Positions 8,065 to 16,944 of a DNA stretch of 36,670 bases are shown piece by piece. The number at the start of each line of letters is the position of its first letter. Position 1 is the first letter of the stretch. A model generated the notes under the pieces. The model worked only from the letters and a program-made list of their open reading frames with translations. It was not told where the DNA came from and ran no database searches. This DNA comes from Candidatus Woesearchaeota archaeon UBA119 (GTDB taxonomy: Archaea; Nanobdellota; Nanobdellia; Woesearchaeales; UBA119). The position numbers and the translations under genes were made by a program. The stretch spans positions 19,032-55,701 of the forward strand of contig DAWM01000022.1 in the NCBI GenBank assembly GCA_002505945.1, given 5' to 3'.

Positions 8065-8268
8065 TTACTCTTTTGTTTTATCATCTATGGATTCGTAATC
8101 CGGACTTGAATATGTCAACCCCTTCATTTCGTTTTCTGGGTTCCGTGGGAAATAACCTTCTCCAGATAAAAAATAAGACATACCTGACCAGGGAATCAGC
8201 TTTTTGCTTTCTTTATAAACCTCGGTTATGCCATTATAGAGCTTTTTAATAACCTTATTAATATCCAT
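8065..8268 (-). CDS. Small orphan protein, 67 residues
   Basis: Not recognised. The N-terminal half is amphipathic and basic (MDINKVIKKLYNGITEVYKESKKL). The C-terminal half is polar, acidic and probably disordered (YSSPDYESIDDKTKE), with a Gly/aromatic stretch between. There is no signal peptide, membrane helix or cysteine. Support for expression is promoter geometry only: TATTTAAAG at 8291-8299 lies about 27 nt before the ATG, as for a leaderless gene. It is divergent from the Ca2+ ATPase gene (140 bp apart), and a link between them is possible but unproven. Confidence 0.5.
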   Translation of the reverse strand: MDINKVIKKLYNGITEVYKESKKLIPWSGMSYFLSGEGYFPRNPENEMKGLTYSSPDYESIDDKTKE

Positions 8269-8290
8269 ATTCTATAAGGATAAGAAAAAT

Positions 8291-8299
8291 TATTTAAAG
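8291..8299 (-). promoter_or_regulatory. TATA box of the 67-residue orphan
   Basis: CTTTAAATA on the minus strand, about 27 nt before the start codon at 8268, gives a leaderless arrangement. Confidence 0.4.
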
Positions 8300-8332
8300 A
8301 TTGTTATTAGCTAAGCCAAAAGTTTTCCAAAA

Positions 8333-8342
8333 GTTTTAAATC
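8333..8342 (+). promoter_or_regulatory. TATA box of the Ca2+ ATPase gene
   Basis: GTTTTAAATC predicts a start near 8363 and a leader of about 45 nt containing the GAGGTG Shine-Dalgarno site used by the TTG start. Confidence 0.45.
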
Positions 8343-8408
8343 TATTTGTATCTTGAGATTAGTTGGAATGTTAGGATTAGCAAACAACTTTAAAAGAGGT
8401 GCGTCGGA

Positions 8409-11147
8409 TTGGCTGTAAGTTGGGAGGAATTAGCTTTCAAGGAAGCAAAAGAATCTTTGAAAAAGTTGGATTCTTCCCAAAAAGGGCTTAATAATCATGA
8501 GGCAAAGGCTCGTCTGGATAAATTTGGTTACAATGAGCTCTCCCAAGAGAAAAAATTACATCCCCTTAAGATATTCCTTGAGCAGTTTAATAATTTCATA
8601 ATATATGTGCTTTTCTTTGCTGTTGCAGTATCTTTCTTCATTGGAGAGTTTACAGATGCTATAGTAATTTTAATCATCCTTTTTGCTAACGCTTTGTTGG
8701 GTTTTTTTCAGAACTATAGGGCTGAGAAGTCTATTCTTGCTTTAAAGAAATTGACAGCATTGCATTCTACTGTAATAAGAGATGGAGAACAGGTTCGCAT
8801 TCCTGCAAAAGAGGTGGTACCTGGAGATATCTTGGTATTGTCAGAAGGGGATAAGATTCCTGCAGATGCCAAGATAATAACCTCAAATGAACTTGTTTGT
8901 GACGAATCTGTGATAACCGGAGAATCTATTCCTGTTAGAAAAGATAACAAACCCCTGACTAAAAGACTTAAAAAAGAAGGCATTGCCCTTGGAGATGTCA
9001 AAAACTGTCTTTTTAGTGGAACTACAATTGTTAATGGGAATGGTTTAGCTGTAGTTTTTGCAACTGGAAAGGATGCAGAGTTCGGCAAGATAGCAGAAAG
9101 CCTTTCACATGTAAAGCAGGAATCCACTCCTCTTCAGAAGAAATTAGATTCTTTTGGCAGAAAATTGTCTTTCTTGGTTATCATTGTATGCGCTTTAATC
9201 TTCCTTTTAGCCCTTTTTAAGAACCTTGATAATCTGAGCTTTAGTTCTGCTTTGGATAACTTTAAACTCTCAATCAGCCTTGCTGTGGCTGCTGTTCCTG
9301 AGGGTCTTCCAGTAATAATTACTCTGGCTCTTGCAATGGGAGTAAGAAGCCTTTCTAAGAAGAAAGCTCTTGTTAGGGTGCTTCCTTCTGTGGAAACATT
9401 GGGTAGCACCTCGGTAATCTGCACGGACAAAACAGGAACACTCACGAAAAATCAAATGACGGTAAAGAAACTATACCTTGGAGGAAAGGCCTTGAAGGTA
9501 GGAGGAGTTGGATATTCCCCAAAGGGAAAAGTGGAATTTGTTGATTCAAAGAAAAATTCCTCTTCCTTTATAAAAGAGAATTCTCTTTTCTTTGATGTTT
9601 GCCAATTCTGCAATTCAAGCAGCCTTTTTAGGCAGGATGGCAAGTGGTTTGTATCTGGGGATCCTACTGAAGCGAGCTTGTTGGTGCTGAACAAGAAAAT
9701 ATCCTATGTCCCCGATAAAAAAATCAAGAAGATAAAGGAGTTCCCTTTTTCTTCCTCAAGGAAGATGATGAGCGTTATTATCAAGAAAGGCAAGGATTAT
9801 TTTCTTCTTGTAAAAGGAGCCCCTGACTTGATACTCTCGAATTCCAGCCATCTTTTAGAAGCAGGAAAAAGGAAAAAGCTTTCTCATTCCAAGGATACCA
9901 TATCAACCTCTTCTGAACAAGAACTCAGAAAGGTAATAGATGAGTTTGCGCAGCAGGGCTATAGAGTTCTGGGTTTAGGATACAGAAAACTTTCCTCAAA
10001 AGAGATGAAACATATTGAAAAACTGCACGAGGATGACTTAGAAAAGGGTTTTACCTTTCTTGGCTTCGCAGGGATGATAGATCCGATCAGAGAAGAGGTC
10101 CCTCAAGCTATAGAAAACTGCAGAACTGCTGGTATGCGGGTAATAATGATAACAGGGGATTATCCTTTGACAGCTAAAGCAATTGGCGAGCAGATTGGAC
10201 TAGGAAGCCAGGTTGTAGAAGGTTCCCATATAGATCGGGTTTCAGAGAAAAAATTCAAGGAGATTGTGGCTAATACCAATATCTTTGCTAGGGTAGCTCC
10301 CGATCAAAAGATGAAAATCATTCAGCAGTTAAAAGACGATGGTGAGGTAGTTGCTATGACCGGCGATGGAGTTAATGATGCCCCTGCTCTTAAAAGAGCA
10401 GACATCGGGATTGCAATGGGAGAAACAGGAACAGAAGTGGCTAAACAATCAAGCGACATGATTCTTGTTGATAATTCCTTTGTCAATATATCCAATGCTG
10501 TATTTGAAGGGAGACGGATATTTGATAATATTGAGAAGTTTATTAATTATCTTCTTGCCACTAACTTAGCGGAGGTTTTGATAATCCTGGTGGCAGTCTT
10601 CTTTGCCTTTCCTTTCCCATTAATTCCAATACAAATCCTCTGGATAAACTTGATAACAGATGGTTTGCCAGCCATAGCATTAGGAATGGATCCTGCTTCA
10701 AAGGATATAATGAAAAAGAAACCCTATAAAGAAAAAAAAATCTTCTCAAAGGAGATGCTTTTTGCTATTCTTTTGATAGGTATTATTGTAACCTTTGGAG
10801 TGCTTTTGATTTATTTCTCTAACATCTCAAAAGTTTCTTTGGAGATTGCAAGAACCATGGCCTTAACAACATTGGTTTTGCTTGAGATTGTTATACTTGA
10901 TGCGGTGAGGAACAGATTTGGCCAGGGTTTATTCTCCAATCCAACCCTTTTGCTATCTTTGGCAGGGGCTTTTGGAGCTCATTTTCTGATACTTTATACC
11001 CCGCTTTCTCGCTTCTTCCATACAGTACCTCTAACTCTTGGCCAATGGGGTTCAATCCTCTTAGTTGTGATCCCTCTCATCTTAGGCTTTAGATTGCTCA
11101 GTTTTATATTAAGATTCATAAGGGAGAAGCATTCTGAGAGGACTTAA
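8409..11147 (+). CDS. P-type Ca2+-transporting ATPase (type II, SERCA-like)
   Basis: Membrane ion pump of 912 residues. In order: N-terminal cation ATPase domain, actuator TGES (170-173), M4 PEGL (297-300), phosphorylation site DKTGTLT (Asp340), nucleotide-binding domain with KGAPD, hinge TGDGVNDAP (from 651), then M5-M10. The Ca2+-ligand set of SERCA can be matched by eye: Glu298 in PEGL, Asn719 and Glu722 in M5, Asn747, Thr750 and Asp751 in M6 (NLITDGLP), and Glu826 in M8. That pattern favours Ca2+ over Na+/K+ or H+ transport. The start is a TTG, supported by GAGGTG (8396-8401) 7 nt upstream. No phospholamban-like or calmodulin partner is visible. Confidence 0.92.
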   Translation: MAVSWEELAFKEAKESLKKLDSSQKGLNNHEAKARLDKFGYNELSQEKKLHPLKIFLEQFNNFIIYVLFFAVAVSFFIGEFTDAIVILIILFANALLGFFQNYRAEKSILALKKLTALHSTVIRDGEQVRIPAKEVVPGDILVLSEGDKIPADAKIITSNELVCDESVITGESIPVRKDNKPLTKRLKKEGIALGDVKNCLFSGTTIVNGNGLAVVFATGKDAEFGKIAESLSHVKQESTPLQKKLDSFGRKLSFLVIIVCALIFLLALFKNLDNLSFSSALDNFKLSISLAVAAVPEGLPVIITLALAMGVRSLSKKKALVRVLPSVETLGSTSVICTDKTGTLTKNQMTVKKLYLGGKALKVGGVGYSPKGKVEFVDSKKNSSSFIKENSLFFDVCQFCNSSSLFRQDGKWFVSGDPTEASLLVLNKKISYVPDKKIKKIKEFPFSSSRKMMSVIIKKGKDYFLLVKGAPDLILSNSSHLLEAGKRKKLSHSKDTISTSSEQELRKVIDEFAQQGYRVLGLGYRKLSSKEMKHIEKLHEDDLEKGFTFLGFAGMIDPIREEVPQAIENCRTAGMRVIMITGDYPLTAKAIGEQIGLGSQVVEGSHIDRVSEKKFKEIVANTNIFARVAPDQKMKIIQQLKDDGEVVAMTGDGVNDAPALKRADIGIAMGETGTEVAKQSSDMILVDNSFVNISNAVFEGRRIFDNIEKFINYLLATNLAEVLIILVAVFFAFPFPLIPIQILWINLITDGLPAIALGMDPASKDIMKKKPYKEKKIFSKEMLFAILLIGIIVTFGVLLIYFSNISKVSLEIARTMALTTLVLLEIVILDAVRNRFGQGLFSNPTLLLSLAGAFGAHFLILYTPLSRFFHTVPLTLGQWGSILLVVIPLILGFRLLSFILRFIREKHSERT

Positions 11148-11208
11148 ACAAAGGTAATATCAAGAAATTCTAACTAAAACTTCAATCTCTGTTGAACCCT
11201 TCCAAACC

Positions 11209-11217
11209 TTTAAATAT
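11209..11217 (+). promoter_or_regulatory. TATA box of the membrane winged-helix gene
   Basis: TTTAAATAT preceded by a C-rich BRE-like stretch. The expected start is about 11238-11240, which coincides with the second in-frame ATG (11239). Confidence 0.45.
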
Positions 11218-11229
11218 CTATGTGTTTAA

Positions 11230-11862
11230 ATGCAAATCATGGAAAAGGTCATGATGCTTTCCTTGGATGACGATTCCTCTGATCTTACCTCAATCATCAA
11301 CAGCAAAACTGCTAAAAGAATCATTTCTTATCTGGCTGAGAAAGAGGAAGCAACAGAGTCTGATGTAGCTAAAGATTTGGCTCTTCCTATATCAACGGTT
11401 CATTATAACCTTAAAAAGCTGCTTGAGGCGGGTGTTGTAATTTCTGAGAATTATCATTATTCTGATAAGGGTAAGGTAGTAGAGCATTATAAGATTGCCG
11501 AGAGATTGATTTTAATTGTGCCAAGCAAGAAAAAGAAATTCTCTGATTTCATAAAAAACCTTGTTCCAGTCTTCATTTCCTTTGGAGTAATAGCATTAGG
11601 GCTCTTGATTTATAATTTCTTTTTCTCCCAGATGTCTCATGGAGTATTGCAATCAATGAGCAGGGATACCGCTTATAACGCAGAAGCCTTGATGATGGAA
11701 ACAATGGAAGCCGCTCCTGTTGCCGAGGAGGTTGCTGTTTCCTCGGGAATCTCCTTTTGGCAGTATATGCTTATAGGAGCGCTTTTAGAGGTAGTTGTTA
11801 TAACTGTAATCTTTGCCTTCCTTTATTTCTGGAATAAAAGAAAAAGCATATTGAACAAATGA
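11230..11862 (+). CDS. Membrane-anchored winged-helix regulator
   Basis: Predicted transcription factor of up to 210 residues held in the membrane. Residues ~22-95 form an ArsR-like winged helix-turn-helix (SKTAKRIISYLAEKEEATESD, then ISTVHYNLKKLLEAGVV, then the wing). Two hydrophobic helices follow, about 111-133 and 176-201, separated by an extracytoplasmic loop of about 40 residues. The C-terminus is short and basic. Promoter geometry suggests the ATG at 11239 (protein beginning MEKVMM) as a leaderless start, three codons inside the listed one. It precedes an ABC transporter pair by 69 nt and may control it in response to an envelope signal; that is inferred from position. Confidence 0.75.
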   Translation: MQIMEKVMMLSLDDDSSDLTSIINSKTAKRIISYLAEKEEATESDVAKDLALPISTVHYNLKKLLEAGVVISENYHYSDKGKVVEHYKIAERLILIVPSKKKKFSDFIKNLVPVFISFGVIALGLLIYNFFFSQMSHGVLQSMSRDTAYNAEALMMETMEAAPVAEEVAVSSGISFWQYMLIGALLEVVVITVIFAFLYFWNKRKSILNK

Positions 11863-11900
11863 AGATTAATTACTGCTACTCAAAAAGAGTAACACATTTT

Positions 11901-11910
11901 TTTAAAATAT
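11901..11910 (+). promoter_or_regulatory. TATA box of the ABC transporter operon
   Basis: TTTAAAATAT is centred about 25 nt before the ATG at 11931, giving leaderless initiation separate from the regulator gene. Confidence 0.5.
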
Positions 11911-11930
11911 TTCTCTATTAGATTCTATGA

Positions 11931-12902
11931 ATGAAAGGAGATGTAATTCTGAAGACAAAGGATTTGAGCATTGAGATAGATGGCTTTCTGATTTTAGACA
12001 AGATTAATCTCGATATATATGAAGGCGAGATGTTAGGTATTATAGGGATGTCTGGAGCAGGTAAAACCACCCTGCTTTCATCTTTAATAGGAGTATTTCC
12101 TCCTTTAAGCGGGGATGTTTATTTTTCCCATAGAACCCCTGATAAAAAAAAGGTTTTTAAGTCGGTAAATGCTCTGAAGCAATACTTCAGGCAGAGAGTC
12201 GGGTTCTCAAGCCAGATTGCATCTTTCTATGATAAGCTTACTGTTGTAGAAAACCTGCAGTTCTTTGCCTCCTTTTATGGCTTAGATAAATATACCTCTG
12301 AAGAAAGGATTAAAATCCTCTTGGATTTGTTTGACCTTTATCTTTTGAAGGATAAACTAGCCGAGGCTCTTTCAGGAGGAATGAGGAAAAGGCTTGACAT
12401 GGCCTGCGCTATGATTAACAATCCAAAAATCCTGCTATTGGATGAGCCAACTGCGAATCTGGATCCTGTTCTTAAGAAACAGATGTGGGCCTTAATCCAA
12501 AAGATAAACGAGAAAGGTACTACTGTAATAATAGCATCTCATCTTGTTTCAGATTTAGAGCAATACTGTGATAGGCTTGTTATACTTTCTGAAGGCAAGT
12601 TTGTGAGAGAAGGCACACCAAGGGAGTTAAGAGGCAGCATCTCTGTAGGAAGTAAAATCCTCTTGGAAACATCCCCAGGTGATTATCCTAAATTAGCCAA
12701 ATTGCTTAAGAAAAAGAAGGTTGTGACAAAGGCTCTTAGCAAGGGAGATCATCTAATATTATACGCGCCAAACGGAGAAAAAGCACTTAATGAATTGATG
12801 TCAGCAGCTCATAAACTCAAGGAGCGAGTAATAAGTGTTGAGATGAACAAGCCCTCTTTGGATGACTTTTTCGCTACAATTGTAGAACAGAACGAACAAT
12901 GA
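11931..12902 (+). CDS. ABC transporter ATP-binding protein
   Basis: Cytoplasmic ATPase subunit of 323 residues for an ABC-2 type exporter. It has Walker A GMSGAGKT (39-46), the Q-loop glutamine in SSQIASF (Gln95), ABC signature LSGGM (147-151), Walker B ILLLDEP (167-173) with the D-loop NLDP, and the switch histidine in ASHLVSD. After the ATPase core (~residue 230), about 90 residues resemble the C-terminal extension of the DrrA/CcmA-type drug and lipid exporter ATPases. The permease follows 15 nt downstream. The substrate is unknown. Confidence 0.92.
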   Translation: MKGDVILKTKDLSIEIDGFLILDKINLDIYEGEMLGIIGMSGAGKTTLLSSLIGVFPPLSGDVYFSHRTPDKKKVFKSVNALKQYFRQRVGFSSQIASFYDKLTVVENLQFFASFYGLDKYTSEERIKILLDLFDLYLLKDKLAEALSGGMRKRLDMACAMINNPKILLLDEPTANLDPVLKKQMWALIQKINEKGTTVIIASHLVSDLEQYCDRLVILSEGKFVREGTPRELRGSISVGSKILLETSPGDYPKLAKLLKKKKVVTKALSKGDHLILYAPNGEKALNELMSAAHKLKERVISVEMNKPSLDDFFATIVEQNEQ

Positions 12903-12917
12903 ACAAATAGGTGTCTA

Positions 12918-14936
12918 ATGTTGAACTTTAGAAGCTTGTTGGAGGTTGTAAAGAAGGAGTTGAAGGTATTGATTAGGTCAAAGTCTTCTTCGTTGATAGT
13001 AATCCTTGGTCCTCTTCTAATAATCTTCATGGTTGGTTTGGCTTTTGATACGAGCGGCTATCACAACATAAAACTTGCGGTATATTCAGAGGAGTATTCA
13101 GATTTGGCAGAATCCTATATCTCGAAGCTCTCAAGTAATGCTTACCGAGTTTTTAAGGTTTCTTCAGAGGAAGAATGCATATCTCTTGTCAAGGCAGGAA
13201 CACATCACGCATGTATTGTCTTCTCTCCTAACCTAAGGATAGGCAATCAGACCAAGTCCCAGATTAACATACATATTGATAACTCTAAGTTAAATATAGC
13301 ATGGCTGATTAAGGATACCATATTCCAAAGAATCTCTAATCGCTCTCAGGAAATCTCTCAATCCCTTTCCCAAATCCTTTTAGATACCTTTGATGAGATA
13401 AATGATGAGCTCTCAATACGAAAGAAATCTGTAATCTCTCTGACAACTAAAAATGACGAGCTTATCACAGATGCTAATGACATTATAAGTGCAGGGCAGG
13501 GAATAAAGGTAGATATAGATGAATCCAAGTTTAAAACATCTGAGTTCTCTTCCTCAATCTCTTCTGCTTCTAGCATATTTTCCCAATATAAGAATGAGAT
13601 GGAAGACTCAGTGTCTTCTGTAGTCTCATCAATAAATGCCATTCAGAGCGAGGCAGAGGATTTGAATATAAATGATACTCTAAAGCAAAGTCTATATAAT
13701 GCAATCTCCTCTGCCAAAACCCAGGCATCTAACATCTCTCATCAGGATACTTATGAATCAGCCCAGTCAAAGCTATCCGCTTTATCTTCTTATGTCGATG
13801 CAATTAAAACTGAATTAACCAGTTTAAAAACCGAGATATCAGATATGACTGAATCAAAGAATGAACTCCTTTCTCAAGCCCAGGGTATGAAACAGAAGCT
13901 AGTGGATCAGCTTGGTAAGATAATGGAGATTCAACAAGGAATAAACACGATAGAGCAGAAAATTGCTAATCTTGAGGTTAAGGATTCGGATGTTATATCA
14001 GAACCGATAGAAACTAAAGTCTCTCCTGTTGTGGTAAAAGAGAGCCATTTATCTTTCCTATTCCCAAATCTCTTAGTATTAATAGTGATGTTTGTCAGCC
14101 TTTTAATATCATCTACTTTGGTTCAGATGGAAAGAAGCTCTAAAGCTCATTTCAGGAACCTTATTACCCCCTCTAATAATCTGTTCTTTACATTTGGAAG
14201 TTTCCTTGTAACCCTTTTGGTTGTACTGATTCAGATTATAATAGTGTTGGGCATAACTGATTTGGTTTTCCAAACTGCCATATTCTCAAACTTCCATTAT
14301 ATCATGCTGATTTCTCTTGTATCCTCATCGCTTTTCATTCTCCTAGGCATAATCATAGCAGGTATCTTCAACAGCGAAGAAACAAGCTTAATGGCTACAT
14401 TAGCAGTTGGCCTGGTCTTGTTATTGGTTTCAGGCACAATCCTGCCTCTTGAGACTATGCCTTCTAATGTCAAAGCGGTTACCGAATTAAGTCCTTTTGT
14501 GCTTAGTTATGATATGTATCGGGATATGATATTGTTCAAATCTACCTTCTCTACCATCTCTTCAGAAATGGGCTATATGGTGCTTTATGTTTTGGTATTG
14601 GCCTCTTTGATTTTCATAATGCAGAACCTCTTTGACAAACTAAGCCTTAAATTGCATTTAAGGGCCCATGTTCCTTTCAAGGTTGCTGGAAAAGAGATTT
14701 CTGGAAAGAAAACCATGAAAAGCGTGTTTGTAAAAGAGACCAAACAGATGGAATATCTTAGAGAGTTAATACATGATTGCAAGAAGATACTTTCTAAGAA
14801 GAATCTTGGGCAACCAGATGTAGATAAGGTAAAGAAGATCTATGTAAAACTGCTTAATATCTATGATTCTTTACCTATTTCAGAAAGAAAGCGGGTGTTC
14901 CCGGAAATTGATAAGATATACAAAAAGATAAGCTAG
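12918..14936 (+). CDS. ABC-2 type permease with large external coiled coil and cytoplasmic tail
   Basis: Membrane subunit of 672 residues. One helix near residues 23-45 is followed by about 330 residues outside the membrane, rich in Ser, Gln, Glu and Lys with heptad-like coiled-coil stretches. Then come about five membrane helices of the ABC-2/YhgE-Pip fold (LLVLIVMFVSLLISSTLVQ through VLYVLVLASLIFIMQ). A final cytoplasmic tail of about 90 residues is basic and helical (KKILSKKNL, then VKKIYVKLLNIYDSLP, then DKIYKKI). GGTG at 12910-12913 is the Shine-Dalgarno site. It is paired with the ATPase upstream. The long external region suggests an envelope-spanning or substrate-presenting role; the substrate is unknown. 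Confidence 0.88.
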   Translation: MLNFRSLLEVVKKELKVLIRSKSSSLIVILGPLLIIFMVGLAFDTSGYHNIKLAVYSEEYSDLAESYISKLSSNAYRVFKVSSEEECISLVKAGTHHACIVFSPNLRIGNQTKSQINIHIDNSKLNIAWLIKDTIFQRISNRSQEISQSLSQILLDTFDEINDELSIRKKSVISLTTKNDELITDANDIISAGQGIKVDIDESKFKTSEFSSSISSASSIFSQYKNEMEDSVSSVVSSINAIQSEAEDLNINDTLKQSLYNAISSAKTQASNISHQDTYESAQSKLSALSSYVDAIKTELTSLKTEISDMTESKNELLSQAQGMKQKLVDQLGKIMEIQQGINTIEQKIANLEVKDSDVISEPIETKVSPVVVKESHLSFLFPNLLVLIVMFVSLLISSTLVQMERSSKAHFRNLITPSNNLFFTFGSFLVTLLVVLIQIIIVLGITDLVFQTAIFSNFHYIMLISLVSSSLFILLGIIIAGIFNSEETSLMATLAVGLVLLLVSGTILPLETMPSNVKAVTELSPFVLSYDMYRDMILFKSTFSTISSEMGYMVLYVLVLASLIFIMQNLFDKLSLKLHLRAHVPFKVAGKEISGKKTMKSVFVKETKQMEYLRELIHDCKKILSKKNLGQPDVDKVKKIYVKLLNIYDSLPISERKRVFPEIDKIYKKIS

Positions 14937-15009
14937 ATAAACTAATCAGGACTCTAGTTCTTAATCTTGCTGGCTTCTTCTTTATGCACAAAGATTCACA
15001 ATATTGGCA

Positions 15010-15044
15010 TGGGGTTTAACACCCAGCGCTTCAGGGCGATTTTT
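15010..15044 (+). other. Small hairpins followed by a T run in the ABC-aRF1 gap
   Basis: TGGG pairs with CCCA (15010-15025, alternatively GGGT with ACCC), followed by a GC-rich stretch GCGCTTCAGGGCG and five T. It may end the ABC transcript or be a chance structure. No tRNA or known RNA family was recognised in the 176-bp gap. Confidence 0.25.
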
Positions 15045-15080
15045 ATGATTCCATTCCAAGGAAAAAGCACTTTGGAAAAG

Positions 15081-15089
15081 CTTTATAAA
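15081..15089 (+). promoter_or_regulatory. BRE/TATA promoter of aRF1
   Basis: GGAAAAG followed by CTTTATAAA, centred about 27 nt before the ATG at 15113, indicates a leaderless transcript. Confidence 0.6.
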
Positions 15090-15112
15090 CCCAGTCTTGG
15101 TTCCTAAGGAAT

Positions 15113-16219
15113 ATGGAATTATCCGCAGCCCAGAAAAGGAAATTGAAGAGATTCGTTGAAGAGCTTGACCAATATAAAGGCAGGCATACCGAACTTGTCA
15201 GTGTTTATATCCCTCAAGGATACGATATGAACAAGATAATCAATCACCTTTTGGATGAGCAAGGCACTGCTACGAATATTAAGTCTAAGCAGACCCAAAA
15301 GAATGTTATAGCTTCTCTTGAAAGGATGATACAGCATTTAAGGCTGTTCAAGAAAACTCCGCAGAATGGATTGGCGGTCTTTGCAGGCAATGTTGCCGAG
15401 AGAGAAGGTCAGTTAGATGTTCAGGTCTGGAGTATTGAACCGCCTATCCCTCTTAATTTCCGCATATACCGATGTGATAAGGACTTTGTTTTAGACCCAT
15501 TAAAAAAGATGTTGGAGTCAGATGACCTCTTTGGCTTGGTTGTATTAGACAAAAGGGAAGCCAATATAGCTTTATTGAAGGGTAAGAGGATAATTCCGCT
15601 TGCTAAGACAACATCTAATGTTCCAGGGAAGACTAGGGCTGGAGGCCAGTCAGCTCCTAGATTCCAAAGGCTTAGAGAAGGAGCCACTAAGGATTTCTTT
15701 AAGAAAATTGCTGAGTATGTTAAGGAATCATTCCAGGATAGAGATCTTAATGGGATGATTATTGGAGGTCCAGGTCATACAAAGAATGAATTCGTTGATG
15801 GCAACTTCATCCCAGAGGCCTTGAAAAACAAGATTATTGCGGTAAAGGATTTGAGCTATACCGGAGAATATGGGCTCCAGGAGCTATTGGATAAAAGCGA
15901 AGATGTTCTTGCAGAAGAACAAGTATCTAAGGAAAAGAAATTGATGAAAGGCTTCTTTGAGACCTTGGCAAAAGAGCCGGGAAAGGTTGCCTATGGCAGG
16001 GATGAAGTATTTCAACTTCTAGAGAGAGGAGCAGTGGAAAAACTCCTTTTGTCTGATGAGTTAGATGATGAAACAATTGAGGAGTTTGAAAAGAAGGCAG
16101 AGGAATTCTCCAGCGAGGTTGAAGTTGTATCAACCGAGACTAATGAGGGAGTGCAATTGACAAACCTTGGCAAAGTCGCTGCCTTCTTGCGATATAGTAT
16201 AGATGCCGACCAATTATAA
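15113..16219 (+). CDS. prf1: Peptide chain release factor aRF1, lacking the zinc mini-domain
   Basis: Archaeal class-I release factor that reads all three stop codons and triggers peptide release. Domain 1 carries the stop-codon motifs NIKS (55-58) and YxCxxxF (119-125, YRCDKDF). Domain 2 carries the catalytic GGQ (177-179) within KTRAGGQSAPRF. Domain 3 is reduced: the text passes from LLLSDELD directly to IEEFEKKAEEF and VEVVSTETNEG. The usual archaeal insert with two CxxC zinc pairs is absent, so the protein has 368 residues instead of roughly 400-420. All catalytic motifs are intact, so it is probably functional. A metalloprotease gene follows after 25 nt, perhaps co-transcribed. Confidence 0.95.
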   Translation: MELSAAQKRKLKRFVEELDQYKGRHTELVSVYIPQGYDMNKIINHLLDEQGTATNIKSKQTQKNVIASLERMIQHLRLFKKTPQNGLAVFAGNVAEREGQLDVQVWSIEPPIPLNFRIYRCDKDFVLDPLKKMLESDDLFGLVVLDKREANIALLKGKRIIPLAKTTSNVPGKTRAGGQSAPRFQRLREGATKDFFKKIAEYVKESFQDRDLNGMIIGGPGHTKNEFVDGNFIPEALKNKIIAVKDLSYTGEYGLQELLDKSEDVLAEEQVSKEKKLMKGFFETLAKEPGKVAYGRDEVFQLLERGAVEKLLLSDELDDETIEEFEKKAEEFSSEVEVVSTETNEGVQLTNLGKVAAFLRYSIDADQL

Positions 16220-16244
16220 TCTTCTTTAAGATGATTTATTTAAA

Positions 16245-16922
16245 ATGAGAGATATGATTAATATAGAAAAAGAAGAATTCCAGGAAAAACTCAAGAGTGC
16301 AGCAAAGGAATTAGGACTTTCTCTTAATAAATATCAATTTTCTTTAATCTATTCAAGAAGAATGAAGGGCTATAACACCAAGATTGTGTTGCATCGTTTC
16401 CATAAGAGAATTGAGTTTAGGTTCGGTTATAAATGGAAGGAGGTAGGGTGGGAGATTCAAAAAGGGGCTGTTCAGGCTCTCCTATGCAGATTGTTTAAGA
16501 AAAATAAGAAGACAATGTCAATCTCCCTCCTGGATTCATTTCTGAGCAATGTCCATTCTTCCTACCTTGTACAAGAGGACTTTGAAGATGACATCTTGAG
16601 GGAGAGTTTTGAGAGGGTTAATGGGAAATTCTTTAATTCCTCTCAAGGGATATCTAGGGTTAGATTTGGCAAGCCTTCAAAAACCACTCTTGGCAGGTAT
16701 GATTTTGACTCTGATGAGATTGTTATCTCATCCATTTTCAAAAAAGCCCCCTGTGAATTGCTGGATTATGTTATGTATCATGAATTGCTTCATAAGAAAC
16801 ATGGATATGGTTCCTCCCTTAAAAGGCAGTATCATACCCCTTCTTTCAAGCAAGAAGAACAGAAATTTCCTGATTACAAAGGAGTAGAAAAAAGACTTCA
16901 AGCCTTTATTTCACATAACTAG
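16245..16922 (+). CDS. SprT/YgjP-like zinc metalloprotease
   Basis: Predicted cytosolic zinc peptidase of 225 residues. The zinc site is HELLH (179-183) with a third ligand His197 in QYHTPSF, the spacing of the SprT/YgjP (DUF45) gluzincin-like group. A preceding YDFDSDEIVISS strand and the downstream FPDYKGVEKRL helix also fit YgjP-type proteins. The N-terminal half has basic patches (YSRRMKGYNTKIVLHRFHKR) and is not assigned. No zinc ribbon follows, unlike Spartan/SprT proteins acting on DNA-protein crosslinks, so that role is only a possibility. Starts at 16245 and 16254 are both plausible. It runs convergent with the next gene, leaving 22 nt between stops. Confidence 0.72.
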   Translation: MRDMINIEKEEFQEKLKSAAKELGLSLNKYQFSLIYSRRMKGYNTKIVLHRFHKRIEFRFGYKWKEVGWEIQKGAVQALLCRLFKKNKKTMSISLLDSFLSNVHSSYLVQEDFEDDILRESFERVNGKFFNSSQGISRVRFGKPSKTTLGRYDFDSDEIVISSIFKKAPCELLDYVMYHELLHKKHGYGSSLKRQYHTPSFKQEEQKFPDYKGVEKRLQAFISHN

Positions 16923-16944
16923 TTTCGAGTACAATCTAAATGCT

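Noticed and set aside
15001..15044. Hairpin and GCGCTTCAGGGCG stretch considered as an IS200/IS605-type transposon end or guide RNA remnant.
   Set aside because: No transposase or TnpB reading frame or second end is present, and the stems are only three or four base pairs.
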